Positions 54,335 to 62,309 of a stretch of 64,000 nt of DNA are shown one piece after another. This stretch comes from Bacteroidaceae bacterium (GTDB taxonomy: Bacteria > Bacteroidota > Bacteroidia > Bacteroidales > Bacteroidaceae). Location: contig JAFXNA010000006.1 in assembly GCA_017529865.1 (NCBI GenBank), forward strand, positions 124,001-188,000. The letters run 5' to 3'. Numbering within the stretch: the stretch's first letter is position 1; every line of letters begins with the position of its first letter. The translations under genes and the position numbers were made by a program. The notes below the pieces were generated by a model that made no database searches, was not told the origin of the DNA, and was given only the letters and a program-made list of their open reading frames with translations.

Positions 54335-55015
54335 ATGAAACAATTAATTCTTTTTGCAAGTGCACTTTTACTCTCACTTAGCATGAATGCCCAGATGGGC
54401 GGTTTCGGTGGCGGCGGCTTCGGCGGCTTCGGTGGCGGCGGCTTCGGCGGCGGCTTTGGTGGTTTTGGTATGAATCAGAGCCAGGCACGTATTAGCCAGA
54501 ACAGAACAGAGAACTTCCAGCAGGAAGCAAAGACTCTTATGAAGAAATTAAAGGTCAAGAAGGCCAATAAGGACATGTTTGAGGTACTTTACCTCAACTG
54601 GCAGAACGAGCGTTTCAATGCCGTTAACCCAACAGGTGGCGACCAAGAGCGCGAAGAAAACTTCCTTGACTATGAGAATATGACTTTGGAAGAAGCAAAC
54701 AAGGCAGTATCTCAGAGCCTCACTCGTCAGATTCGTCAGATTGAAGTTGACAAGAATTATTTCGAGCAGTTCAAGACGCTTGTAACTCCTCAGCAGTCAG
54801 CCCAGATCTTCCTCCAGGAGAGCAACAACTTCGCAGGCATGATATCTAGCGCAATGTCTATGATGCGCGGTATGGGCGGCGGAGGCTTCGGCGGAGGTGG
54901 CTTCGGCGGAGGTGACTTCGGTGGAGGCGGCTTCGGTGGAGGCGGCTTCGGTGGAGGCGGCGGCTTCGGCGGAGGCGGTGGCTTCGGCGGAGGTGGAGGC
55001 TTCGGCGGCTTCTAA
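54335..55015 (+). CDS. Secreted glycine-rich protein, paralogue of the next gene
   Basis: 226 residues, signal peptide MKQLILFASALLLSLSMNAQ. Gly/Phe repeats (GGFGGGG) occur at both ends (about 21-45 and 175-226), enclosing a helical core (about 46-170): NFQQEAKTLMKKLKVKKAN, FEVLYLNWQNERFNAV, LEEANKAVSQSLTRQIRQIE, LVTPQQSAQIFLQESNNFAGMISSAMSMMRG. The core matches that of the 169-residue protein downstream block by block, and loosely resembles Spy/CpxP-type helical periplasmic proteins. Function unknown; Gly-rich ends suggest assembly or surface exposure. Confidence 0.78.
   Translation: MKQLILFASALLLSLSMNAQMGGFGGGGFGGFGGGGFGGGFGGFGMNQSQARISQNRTENFQQEAKTLMKKLKVKKANKDMFEVLYLNWQNERFNAVNPTGGDQEREENFLDYENMTLEEANKAVSQSLTRQIRQIEVDKNYFEQFKTLVTPQQSAQIFLQESNNFAGMISSAMSMMRGMGGGGFGGGGFGGGDFGGGGFGGGGFGGGGGFGGGGGFGGGGGFGGF
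54393..54475 (+). repeat. GGN-TTC minisatellite, 5' copy
   Basis: Tandem GGCGGCGGCTTCGGC-type units coding for (GGF/GGGGF)n just after the signal peptide. Confidence 0.8.
54876..55012 (+). repeat. GGN-TTC minisatellite, 3' copy
   Basis: About nine 15-nt units (GGCTTCGGCGGAGGT variants) coding for GFGGG repeats at the C-terminus; prone to length changes by slippage. Confidence 0.85.
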
Positions 55016-55088
55016 ATAATTCATAATGCATAATGCATAATTCATAATTGACTACGTCGAACTAAATAATGTATAATTCATAATTGAA
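55015..55088. repeat. AT-rich repeat tract
   Basis: ATTCATAATGCATAATGCATAATTCATAATTG units and a second AATTCATAATTG, between the two paralogues. Confidence 0.7.
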
Positions 55089-55097
55089 AATAAAGAT

Positions 55098-55607
55098 ATG
55101 AAGAAGATTATATTAACACTTTGTATCGCCCTCGTAGCTGTAGCTGGTGCACAGGCTCAGGACAGCAAGAAAAGCAAGAAGGACAAAGATAAGTCGGAGA
55201 TGAATGCTCAGGATGTGTATAAGCAGCAGGCTGAATCATGGGCAACTTCGTTTGAACTCGATGATGAGACGAAGGCAAAATTCATCGACCTCTATATGGA
55301 ATGGCAGAACAACCGCGGCAACATCGTTGACAAGAACGGTTACGAGCAGAAGGCAGGTGCCGACATCAACTTCAAGAAAATCACCGCAGAGGAAGCCGAG
55401 AAACTCATTGCCGACGACTTTGAGCGTCAGAAGAAGCAGGCAGAAACCGATGAGGAATACTACCGAAAATTCATGCAGTACCTCACACCAGGTCGTGCAG
55501 CACAGATGGTGATTCAGCAGCGCAGTTCAGCTGCCGGTATCTCATCACAGTTCCGTAGCATGATGAGCCGTGGCGGTATGGGCGGAGGAATGATGATGAT
55601 GTTCTAA
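55098..55607 (+). CDS. Secreted helical protein, paralogue of the glycine-rich protein
   Basis: 169 residues with a signal peptide (MKKIILTLCIALVAVAGAQAQ) and a Lys/Asp-rich mature N-terminus. The core repeats the upstream protein's order: FIDLYMEWQNNRGNIVD, KITAEEAEKLIADDFERQKKQAE, YLTPGRAAQMVIQQRSSAAGISSQFRSMMSRGG, ending GMGGGMMMMF instead of a Gly-Phe tail. Such LTPEQ-like helical proteins resemble the Spy/CpxP fold, but the link is weak. Followed by an intrinsic terminator. Confidence 0.78.
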   Translation: MKKIILTLCIALVAVAGAQAQDSKKSKKDKDKSEMNAQDVYKQQAESWATSFELDDETKAKFIDLYMEWQNNRGNIVDKNGYEQKAGADINFKKITAEEAEKLIADDFERQKKQAETDEEYYRKFMQYLTPGRAAQMVIQQRSSAAGISSQFRSMMSRGGMGGGMMMMF

Positions 55608-55642
55608 AGAGTTTTTATCATAGATAGCAATGCTACATGAAT

Positions 55643-55672
55643 AAGGGTCGACTTAATGGTCGGCCCTTTGTT
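55643..55672 (+). terminator. Intrinsic terminator after the paralogue pair
   Basis: AAGGGTCGAC (55643-55652) / GTCGGCCCTT (55659-55668), 10-bp stem with one G-U, then TTGTT. It lies 36 bp after the stop and just before the convergent pfkA gene. Confidence 0.7.
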
Positions 55673-55697
55673 ATTGTATGGTGAGAGTGTGGGTGTA

Positions 55698-56672
55698 TCA
55701 GATAGACAGCTCGTCGAGTACGGTAAGCAGGCTCTTGTCCATCGGTTTCTGTCCAAGGATGGCTCGTGAGAATGGCACGTAAACAATTTCGTTGTTCTTC
55801 ACACCTATCATCACATTGCGTTGGCCTTCCTTGATAGCCTGAATGGCTCCTACTCCTAATCGGCTAGCAAGGATGCGGTCACGCGCCGAGGGTGACCCGC
55901 CTCGTTGAAGATGTCCGAGAATAGAAACACGAACGTCGTAGCCATCGTATTCCTTCTGCAGACGCTTAGCATAATGCATAGCACCACATTTAGGACTTTC
56001 GCTCACGATGACGATACTGGATGATTTGCTTTTGCGCATACCACGTCCGATGTAGTGAGCGAGTTGGTCTTCTTTGGTTTGTTCTTCAGGGATGATAGCA
56101 GCTTCCGCACCAGCTGCAATGGCACTATTTTGTGCGAGGAAGCCAGCATCACGTCCCATCACTTCAACAAAAAACACACGTTCGTGACTGGTTGCAGTAT
56201 CGCGAATCTTATCGACACACTGCATGATGGTATTAAGTGTAGTATCGTAGCCGATGGTGAAATCAGTACCATCGAGGTCGTTATCGATAGTGCCTGGCAA
56301 GCCAATACAAGGAATATTGTATTCTTCTGCAAAGATCTTTGCACCCGTCAACGAACCATTACCACCAATGACGCAAAGACAGTCAATGCCGTGTTTCTGC
56401 ATCTGCTTGTATGCCTGTTCACGCCCCTCTGGCGACATAAATGATTTTGAACGAGCCGTACGGAGGATGGTACCTCCGCGACTGATGATATTGCTTACGC
56501 TTTCGCTGGTGAAATGCTCGATTTCACCATTGATGAGACCTTCAAATCCACGGTAGATGCCGAAGATTTCGAAGCCATTACAAATACCCGAACGGGTGAC
56601 CGCACGGATGGCTGCATTCATGCCTGGAGCATCGCCGCCCGATGTCAGTATTCCTATTGTCTTGATTGCCAT
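55698..56672 (-). CDS. pfkA: 6-phosphofructokinase, ATP-type
   Basis: 324 residues. Phosphorylates fructose-6-phosphate. Signatures: [17 protein letters not shown] (N-terminal nucleotide loop), [31 protein letters not shown] (the Gly in PGTIDND marks ATP- rather than PPi-dependent enzymes), [17 protein letters not shown] and [27 protein letters not shown] has Asn where E. coli has Asp, a variant I believe is common in Bacteroidota. It is last in an apparent operon DUF554 - TlpA - zinc ribbon - pfkA. Confidence 0.96.
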   Translation of the reverse strand: MAIKTIGILTSGGDAPGMNAAIRAVTRSGICNGFEIFGIYRGFEGLINGEIEHFTSESVSNIISRGGTILRTARSKSFMSPEGREQAYKQMQKHGIDCLCVIGGNGSLTGAKIFAEEYNIPCIGLPGTIDNDLDGTDFTIGYDTTLNTIMQCVDKIRDTATSHERVFFVEVMGRDAGFLAQNSAIAAGAEAAIIPEEQTKEDQLAHYIGRGMRKSKSSSIVIVSESPKCGAMHYAKRLQKEYDGYDVRVSILGHLQRGGSPSARDRILASRLGVGAIQAIKEGQRNVMIGVKNNEIVYVPFSRAILGQKPMDKSLLTVLDELSI

Positions 56673-56683
56673 GATATCCGTAT

Positions 56684-56748
56684 AATTAAAAAATGTAAAA
56701 ATTGTAAAATGTAAAAATGTAAAAACTATAACAAATGGTAAATGTACA
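56684..56748. repeat. AT-rich repeat tract upstream of pfkA
   Basis: AAAAATGTAAAAATTGTAAA and related units, then AACAAATGGTAAATG, in the 89-bp gap between the zinc ribbon gene and pfkA. Confidence 0.65.
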
Positions 56749-56761
56749 ATTAGGGGGGAGG

Positions 56762-56884
56762 TTAGTCTTCAAAATCATAATGATCTAACTTCTTTCCACA
56801 TGTAGGGCAGAAAATCTGCCGCTTCTCGATGACTCCACCACATTCTCCGCAGTGGTAGACTCTTTGTTCTTTCTGTTCGTCCAT
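56762..56884 (-). CDS. 40-residue zinc-ribbon protein
   Basis: A 40-codon [23 protein letters not shown] then [20 protein letters not shown]. Two CxxC knuckles (CGEC, CPTC) separated by 12 residues form a single zinc ribbon with an acidic tail. It starts eight bases after the TlpA-type stop and precedes pfkA by 89 bp, so it is likely cotranscribed. Role unknown. Confidence 0.8.
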   Translation of the reverse strand: MDEQKEQRVYHCGECGGVIEKRQIFCPTCGKKLDHYDFED

Positions 56885-56892
56885 AGCTTTCG

Positions 56893-57990
56893 TTATTTAA
56901 AAAGTTCGTCAAGGAATGTATAGAATTCAGGATCTTCGCCCACGATGGTCTTTACAATCTTTCCCTCAGGGTCGATGACGACTTTCGTGGGATAACCCTC
57001 AATGGCATAGTCAGCCGTCAGACTACTATTGTCGGGATTGTAGACATGCTTCCAAGGGAGTTCGTATTTCTCGATAGCAGCCTTCCACTTCTCCTGAGTA
57101 TCGCGGCAGTCCACACCGAGAATCTCCATCTTGCTCTTATACTTCTCATAATATTTCTTCATGTCAGGGAAGCCCTTGATACACCATCCGCACCACGATC
57201 CCCAGAAGTCCAGAATGACATACTTGCCACGAAGTGAAGCCAAACTGAGATCTTTGTCCTCTGGCGTTTTCAGTGTAAAAGCTGGAGCCAACTTACCTGG
57301 CGCCACCTTCTCTGCAGCAAGGGCCTGTGCTTTCTGACGTTCTAAAGCCGCCTGCATAGCAGCGACGATTTCGGAGAACTTTCCCGTCTTGACTGAGGGT
57401 GCAAGGAGTCCAAGCGCTGTTTCGGTGTCGCTCACATCTATCAACAAGGCGGCACTGAGGTCGTTCGACGGATTATTGCGGATAAAGTCCATCTGCATAT
57501 CCGCAAGTTTCTTTGCAACAGCTTGGAAGGTAGGTATAATAGCCGCGTGGATTGAATCGTTGCTCACACCTGCCTGCATTTTCTTTCGTGCCTCGTCGTT
57601 CAAAGCTTGCAACTGCTCATTCAGAGGGTCGGTCTGCTTTTCGAGTTTACCAAAATCGGTATAAAACTTTGAGCCAGACCACTCTGCATGCTCGAATGTG
57701 CCAGTCAGCACGCCTTGTTCGCCTGGAACTACGAAGAAACTGAATGCGCCGAGTTCTGGTTGGAACACCTGTACCCACTGAGCCTTGTCGCCCTTTGCAT
57801 CGATATAGAATATACCATCCTTCACCGCCACAGTATCAATGCGTGCGATTGTACTTTTTACAAAGTCTACATAGCGAACAATCACATTCCCATCTTTCAC
57901 ATCGCTCAGTTTTACTGTCACCGTATGCTGTGCGAAACCAGCCAAAGTATATGCAGCCATCACTGCAAACATAATCAATTTTGTCTTCAT
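56893..57990 (-). CDS. TlpA-type thiol-disulfide oxidoreductase with DUF4369-like N-terminus
   Basis: 365 residues with a signal peptide (MKTKLIMFAVMAAYTLAGFAQ). The N-terminal ~130 residues are a beta-rich DUF4369-like region (TVKLSDVKDGNVIVRYVD...). The C-terminal domain is a thioredoxin fold: LAPAFTLKTPEDKDLSLASLRGKYVILDFWGSWCGWCIKGFPDMKKYY with the WCGWC redox pair at about residue 263, then the cis-Pro region EGYPTKVVID. Such proteins reduce periplasmic disulfides. It begins five bases after the DUF554 gene. Confidence 0.9.
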   Translation of the reverse strand: MKTKLIMFAVMAAYTLAGFAQHTVTVKLSDVKDGNVIVRYVDFVKSTIARIDTVAVKDGIFYIDAKGDKAQWVQVFQPELGAFSFFVVPGEQGVLTGTFEHAEWSGSKFYTDFGKLEKQTDPLNEQLQALNDEARKKMQAGVSNDSIHAAIIPTFQAVAKKLADMQMDFIRNNPSNDLSAALLIDVSDTETALGLLAPSVKTGKFSEIVAAMQAALERQKAQALAAEKVAPGKLAPAFTLKTPEDKDLSLASLRGKYVILDFWGSWCGWCIKGFPDMKKYYEKYKSKMEILGVDCRDTQEKWKAAIEKYELPWKHVYNPDNSSLTADYAIEGYPTKVVIDPEGKIVKTIVGEDPEFYTFLDELFK

Positions 57991-57995
57991 ATCGT

Positions 57996-58715
57996 TTAGT
58001 TAATTATATGCGTTAGAACTTGAAAAAAGAGTCCACGAAACAGGAAGAACACAATCGGCACAAACAACGCTGGCAGCAGATTCAGCGTCTTGCAATCCTT
58101 CAGTTTCAGAATGGTGATACCGCTTGCCATAATGAGCAATCCTCCTACAATTGAGAGTTCTGTGATAAGCTCGTCGCTAATGGCAGAAGCCGATATCTTG
58201 GCTGTGAGATAAAACATTCCCTGCCAACAGAACAATACTGGGGCGGCCAGCATGATGCCGTAGCCGTAAGTAGCACTCAACACCATCGATGTCACGAAAT
58301 CGAGCGTGGCATTGGTGTAAAGATATGTGTTATCGTCGAGCAAAGCACTGTTCACAGGTCCAAGCATTGAAAACGTGCCAATGCAGAACAACAGAATAGC
58401 TGTTGAAAGGCCCTCCGAAAGGCGTGGGCTATCATCGTCAGTCTTCCGTTTGCGATCTACCAGCCGATTGAATCGCTCGGATAGCTTCAGCATCGCCCCT
58501 ACTACCCCACCGATAGCCATCGAGAGGATGAACAACACCGGATAATGGCTACTGGGCATAAAATGAACAAAGGCGTTCAATCCAAGTGCAATGGAACAAA
58601 CGCCAAGTGCAATGAATACCACCTCCTGGTATTGTGGTTTGATGCCTCGTTTCAAGGTCGCACCAATCAAACTGCCAAGAATGATGGTCGACGTATTAAC
58701 AATAGTGCCCAACAT
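57996..58715 (-). CDS. DUF554 family membrane protein
   Basis: 239 residues with about six to seven membrane segments: MLGTIVNTSTIILGSLIGA (typical opening), VVFIALGVCSIALGLNAF, PVLFILSMAIGGVVGAML, STAILLFCIGTFSMLGPVNSAL, FVTSMVLSATYGYGIMLAAPVLFCW, IVGGLLIMASGITIL. Matches DUF554, a possible transporter family of unknown substrate. First gene of the operon leading to pfkA. Confidence 0.9.
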   Translation of the reverse strand: MLGTIVNTSTIILGSLIGATLKRGIKPQYQEVVFIALGVCSIALGLNAFVHFMPSSHYPVLFILSMAIGGVVGAMLKLSERFNRLVDRKRKTDDDSPRLSEGLSTAILLFCIGTFSMLGPVNSALLDDNTYLYTNATLDFVTSMVLSATYGYGIMLAAPVLFCWQGMFYLTAKISASAISDELITELSIVGGLLIMASGITILKLKDCKTLNLLPALFVPIVFFLFRGLFFQVLTHIIN

Positions 58716-58726
58716 GGTTAATCCTA

Positions 58727-58744
58727 TTTGTGATCCGGGCGGGA
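58727..58744. repeat. Duplicated 3' end of tRNA-Arg
   Basis: TTTGTGATCCGGGCGGGA here is identical to 58840-58857, which spans the 3' acceptor and T-arm start of tRNA-Arg. The 113-bp spacing contains no gene; this resembles a tRNA-based attachment-site scar. Confidence 0.8.
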
Positions 58745-58843
58745 GTGGATATCCCTAGCCCTGCCACAGGCTATCAATCAAATCTTTCTCTCTTATTCCT
58801 CCCTGCAAGCAAGCTTGCGCTCGGATGCAGAGAGAAATCTTTG

Positions 58844-58917
58844 TGATCCGGGCGGGATTCAAACCCGCGACCTTCAGAACCGGAATCTGACGCTCTATTC
58901 AGCTAAGCTACCGGACC
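58844..58917 (-). tRNA. tRNA-Arg (CCG)
   Basis: 74 nt. Acceptor GGTCCGG/CCGGATC (one G-U), anticodon stem-loop TCAGA-TTCCGGT-TCTGA (anticodon CCG), T-arm GCGGG-TTTGAAT-CCCGC, discriminator A. Confidence 0.93.
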
Positions 58918-58920
58918 GGG

Positions 58921-58940
58921 AACTTCCCCAAAGGGAAGTT
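58921..58940. terminator. Hairpin between phosphohexomutase gene and tRNA-Arg
   Basis: AACTTCCC-CAAA-GGGAAGTT, 8-bp perfect stem, without a T run on the minus strand; could be a terminator or processing site. Confidence 0.4.
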
Positions 58941-58974
58941 TATAATTGAAAGACAGTTCTAGAAGTCTAAGGAC

Positions 58975-60711
58975 TTAAAGCTTCAAATCTTGCTTGATGG
59001 CTGCCACAGTTTCTTTTGCTGTTGCCACAGCACTGTCGTAACACTTCGGACAGCCCATCTCACCCTTCACTTCGATATAGAACTTAATCTTTGGTTCTGT
59101 ACCTGATGGACGTACGGAAATCTTCGTGCCACTCTCGGTGAACCACTGGAGGACATTGCTGGTGGCAGGCATATCAAGTGTACTCTCTACGCCATCCTTG
59201 ACCATCTTCAGTGTCTTGAAATCCTTGACGCAAGTGACAGGGCTACCGCCAAGAGTCTTAGGAGGATTGTTGCGGAAGTCTTCCATCATCTGCTTGATTT
59301 CATCAGCTCCGCTCTTGCCCGGCTTCACCACTGAGATAGCATCCTGATAAGCAAATCCATACTCAAGGTAGATATTCATGAGCAGGTCATAGAGGGTCAT
59401 ACCATTGTCCTTTGCCCATGCAGCGATTTCGCAAAGCAGACAGATGCTAGCTGGTGAATCCTTATCGCGCACCTTATCGAATGGCAGGTAACCGAAACTT
59501 TCCTCACCACCACCAATATATTTCTTCTCGCCTTCAGATATCTTGATCTCACGGGCAATCCATTTGAATCCTGTATAGCAATCGCGGATCTCCACGTTAT
59601 TACGCTTTGCGATTTCAGCGATGGTTTCAGTCGTTACAATAGTCTTCACCATGAATTCGTTACCCTTCAGCTGGCCAAGCTTCTTCTTGTTCTCAATAAT
59701 ATAATAGGAGAGCATAAGAGCCGTCTGGTTACCATTGAGAATGCACCACTCACCCTTTGGATCACGACAAACAACAGCCAGACGGTCAGCATCGGGATCG
59801 GAAGCAAGCACAAGGTCTGCATTGAGACGGGTTCCGAGCTTCATACCAAGAGTCATCGCTTCGGAGTTCTCAGGATTTGGCGATACAACGGTTGGGAAAT
59901 TACCATCGATGACCATCTGTTCCTTCACCACATTGATATTCTGGAAACCCCAGCTACGTAATGCTGCAGGGATGATGACACGGCCTGTACCATGAAGTGG
60001 AGAATAAACGATGCAGAGGTCTTTCTGACGAAGAATGACATCCTGATCAACCATTGCTTCGTGAACAGCATTGAGGTAATCAATATCCATCTCACCACCA
60101 ATAATCTGGATGAGGTCGTTGTTTGGTTCGAACTTCACATCATCGATCGTTACTTTGTTCACCTCGTCAATGATACCTGTGTCATGTGGAGAAAGCACCT
60201 GAGCACCATCGTCCCAATAAGCTTTGTAGCCATTGTACTCACGAGGGTTATGGCTTGCAGTGATGTTCACACCAGCCTGAGCGCCCAGCTGACGGATAGC
60301 AAACGAAATCTCAGGAGTAGGACGAAGGCCCTCGAAAAGATAAACCTTGATACCATTAGCAGAGAAAATGTCGGCTACGGTCTCGGCAAACAGACGAGAA
60401 TTGTTACGGCAGTCGTGTCCAACAACCACAGCTGTGTCTTTCTTGCCTGCAAAGGCTTTATTGATATAGTTGGCAAAACCCTGTGTTGCCATACCAACGA
60501 TATACTTGTTCATACGATTGATACCAGCACCCATAATACCACGGAGGCCACCTGTACCAAATTCCAGATTCTGATAGAAAGCATCGATGAGCGCACTCTT
60601 GTCGTCAGCATCCAACATTGCCTGAACCTCAGCGCGTGTTTCGGCATCAAAAGAAGGAGATAACCACTTGCGGGCCTCTGCTTCACATTGTTTCAATAAT
60701 TCCTGATCCAT
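58975..60711 (-). CDS. Phosphoglucomutase/phosphomannomutase family enzyme
   Basis: 578 residues, the long bacterial alpha-D-phosphohexomutase type. Sequence marks: TGGLRGIMGAGINRMN at the N-terminus, catalytic phosphoserine loop ITASHNPREYNGYKAY (about residue 147), metal loop ASDPDADRLAV, sugar-binding GGGEESFGYLPF and phosphate-binding SVRPSGTEPKIKFYIEV. It interconverts hexose-1-P and hexose-6-P. A TATCTTTG element (60755-60748, minus strand) lies 37 bp upstream. Confidence 0.95.
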   Translation of the reverse strand: MDQELLKQCEAEARKWLSPSFDAETRAEVQAMLDADDKSALIDAFYQNLEFGTGGLRGIMGAGINRMNKYIVGMATQGFANYINKAFAGKKDTAVVVGHDCRNNSRLFAETVADIFSANGIKVYLFEGLRPTPEISFAIRQLGAQAGVNITASHNPREYNGYKAYWDDGAQVLSPHDTGIIDEVNKVTIDDVKFEPNNDLIQIIGGEMDIDYLNAVHEAMVDQDVILRQKDLCIVYSPLHGTGRVIIPAALRSWGFQNINVVKEQMVIDGNFPTVVSPNPENSEAMTLGMKLGTRLNADLVLASDPDADRLAVVCRDPKGEWCILNGNQTALMLSYYIIENKKKLGQLKGNEFMVKTIVTTETIAEIAKRNNVEIRDCYTGFKWIAREIKISEGEKKYIGGGEESFGYLPFDKVRDKDSPASICLLCEIAAWAKDNGMTLYDLLMNIYLEYGFAYQDAISVVKPGKSGADEIKQMMEDFRNNPPKTLGGSPVTCVKDFKTLKMVKDGVESTLDMPATSNVLQWFTESGTKISVRPSGTEPKIKFYIEVKGEMGCPKCYDSAVATAKETVAAIKQDLKL

Positions 60712-60747
60712 ATTATTCTGCTTTTATAGTTATGATCAATTAGCTTG

Positions 60748-60755
60748 CAAAGATA
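60748..60755 (-). promoter_or_regulatory. -7 element for phosphohexomutase gene
   Basis: CAAAGATA reads TATCTTTG on the minus strand; no TTTG at the -33 distance. Confidence 0.6.
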
Positions 60756-60835
60756 GTAATTTTATTCTAAATAGTGATGGTTTAATGAATAAAAAAGCAC
60801 GAATTAAGGAAAAAAGCCATTTTTAGGAAAAAAAA

Positions 60836-60867
60836 TTTGTAGGATAAATAGGAATCATCTATATTTG
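60836..60867 (+). promoter_or_regulatory. Sigma-ABfr promoter for ORF 60906
   Basis: TTTG (60836-60839), 20-bp spacer, TATATTTG (60860-60867), 38 bp before the start codon. Confidence 0.87.
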
Positions 60868-60905
60868 CACCGTAAAAAATCAGAAACTTAATAATTAATA
60901 AGGTC

Positions 60906-61406
60906 ATGAAAAAACTATTATTTGCGATTTGCATGCTCACATTCTCATTGGGAATGATGGCACAGGAAGAAAAACCCAAATCAAATTGGATAGTGGGAGA
61001 GCAAGAAAGCAGTTTTCCCGGACAAATGATTAAATATGCTGTATGCCTGTCACCAACCGTCATCAAAGGCGAGAAAGGCGACATCACAGTATCGCTCAAC
61101 ATCATGGAGTTTCGTGACAACACGAGTTATTTCTTCAAGTCGACAGGTGAAGATTTCAAGGTAGACTACAACGTAACCCAGCGTGTGTTACTCCAAATGG
61201 ATGACGAAAGCGAGAACTTCTATGCCCTTGAAGGTTCGAACAACCACACATCGAACACACTGAAGTTCCCCGGTTCGTACAAGAACAAATTCATGAAACT
61301 GCTGAAGAAAGGAAAGAAACTGAAAGTGGAAATCGAATTTGCCGATGCAGGAACCCACAAAGTTGAATTCAATGTAGAAGGACTCGACCCTTCATTTATT
61401 AAATAA
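60906..61406 (+). CDS. Secreted protein of unknown function
   Basis: 166 residues, signal peptide MKKLLFAICMLTFSLGMMAQ, then a beta-rich body (KYAVCLSPTVIKGEKGDITVSLNIMEF, VEIEFADAGTHKVEFNVEGLD) with a Lys-rich segment (MKLLKKGKKLKVEI). I recognise no family. It stands alone between a perfect promoter and an intrinsic terminator, so it is a monocistronic, probably well-expressed gene. Confidence 0.72.
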   Translation: MKKLLFAICMLTFSLGMMAQEEKPKSNWIVGEQESSFPGQMIKYAVCLSPTVIKGEKGDITVSLNIMEFRDNTSYFFKSTGEDFKVDYNVTQRVLLQMDDESENFYALEGSNNHTSNTLKFPGSYKNKFMKLLKKGKKLKVEIEFADAGTHKVEFNVEGLDPSFIK

Positions 61407-61460
61407 GGTGTAGAACAAGAATTCCGTACATATAGTCCAATCCCTTTGGACTCATAAAGA

Positions 61461-61494
61461 AAAAGGATTGCCTGTGTTTGGCAATCCTTTTATT
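61461..61494. terminator. Intrinsic terminator, probably bidirectional
   Basis: AAAAGGATTGCC (61461-61472) / GGCAATCCTTTT (61480-61491), 12-bp perfect stem with a 7-nt loop; T-rich on both exits (TTTTATT and TTTTTCTT). Confidence 0.88.
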
Positions 61495-61675
61495 CTTCTT
61501 CTGTATTCGGTTTATCGCTGATGAAACTATAGACGGCGTAACCTATGAGTGCCACACCGATGATGGAAGCATAAATCCAAATCTCGGGGCCTTCGATGGA
61601 GCCACAAGCCGAGACGAGGAAAACGGCAGCGAGCACAAACGACAGAATTGTCTTTACAACATTTTTCTTAAGCAT
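61490..61675 (-). CDS. Small two-segment membrane protein
   Basis: 61 residues from ATG 61675 (MLKKNVVKTILSF); the longer frame to 61720 would run into the neighbour. Two hydrophobic helices (TILSFVLAAVFLVSACG and IWIYASIIGVALIGYAVYSFI) and an acidic tail (DKPNTEEE). The start overlaps the upstream stop by eight bases. No family recognised. Confidence 0.65.
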   Translation of the reverse strand: MLKKNVVKTILSFVLAAVFLVSACGSIEGPEIWIYASIIGVALIGYAVYSFISDKPNTEEE

Positions 61676-62129
61676 AAGCAGCGATTCGTTTACGAATATA
61701 ATTCTTTGAGTATACAACAATGAGCGTGATAGCTATTGCACCAGCGTAGCACACAAAATCCATCATGTCGGCCGTTCCTGTCAACCCCCACCACACCTGT
61801 GCCAGTTCGGAGCCAAAGGCCACTGCAGGCATAATGAGATACCATACGCACGACATCTTGTCGAACTTGTTCCAGATGGCATCGACCAACAACAGATAGG
61901 ACAACAACCAAAGCCCATCGGGAAGGTTGTAACGAATCCAATATGGCACATTCAACTCACTACCCCACTCCCTCAGGCTGCTGACCCAAGGGCCTGCATG
62001 CTCATAAAGACGAAACATATTAAGTTCCGTCGACCTGAACGTAAGGTAAAGAAGCCCTTCGGCTATGAAGAGCACGAATGCCAATACCAGTTCTATCCTT
62101 CTTGCCTTGCTTTTCAGCAACTCACGCAT
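61668..62129 (-). CDS. VanZ-like membrane protein
   Basis: 153 residues with four hydrophobic segments; the second half (LIMPAVAFGSELAQVWWGLTGTADMMDFVCYAGAIAITLIV) follows the VanZ-like pattern E-x-x-Q...D-x-x-D-x-x-x-N/G. VanZ-like proteins are of unclear function (one confers low-level teicoplanin resistance). The match is weak, so treat as a membrane protein with possible VanZ fold. Translationally overlaps the small membrane protein after it. Confidence 0.6.
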   Translation of the reverse strand: MRELLKSKARRIELVLAFVLFIAEGLLYLTFRSTELNMFRLYEHAGPWVSSLREWGSELNVPYWIRYNLPDGLWLLSYLLLVDAIWNKFDKMSCVWYLIMPAVAFGSELAQVWWGLTGTADMMDFVCYAGAIAITLIVVYSKNYIRKRIAAYA

Positions 62130-62162
62130 TTACTACAATATTGGTTTTGTACAAAAACAGGG

Positions 62163-62170
62163 CAAAGATA
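62163..62170 (-). promoter_or_regulatory. -7 element for VanZ-like gene
   Basis: CAAAGATA reads TATCTTTG on the minus strand, 34 bp upstream of the start. Confidence 0.55.
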
Positions 62171-62266
62171 GCAATTTTCTATGACATAGTGACACGTTTC
62201 GTCAGTAAATTTTCGAGAAATCGCCTTTTTTCGCAATTCGTTCTCCTCTTTTTCTTTATTTTTTTG

Positions 62267-62274
62267 TATCTTTG
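62267..62274 (+). promoter_or_regulatory. -7 element for lysS
   Basis: TATCTTTG preceded by a T-rich run, 36 bp upstream of the lysS start. Confidence 0.6.
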
Positions 62275-62309
62275 CAGTCCACAATTGAATAAATAACGAA
62301 TAATACAAT

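Noticed and set aside
54876..55012. Regular short repeats, considered as CRISPR
   Set aside because: Repeats are 15-nt and in frame, with no unique spacers; they encode Gly-Phe repeats.
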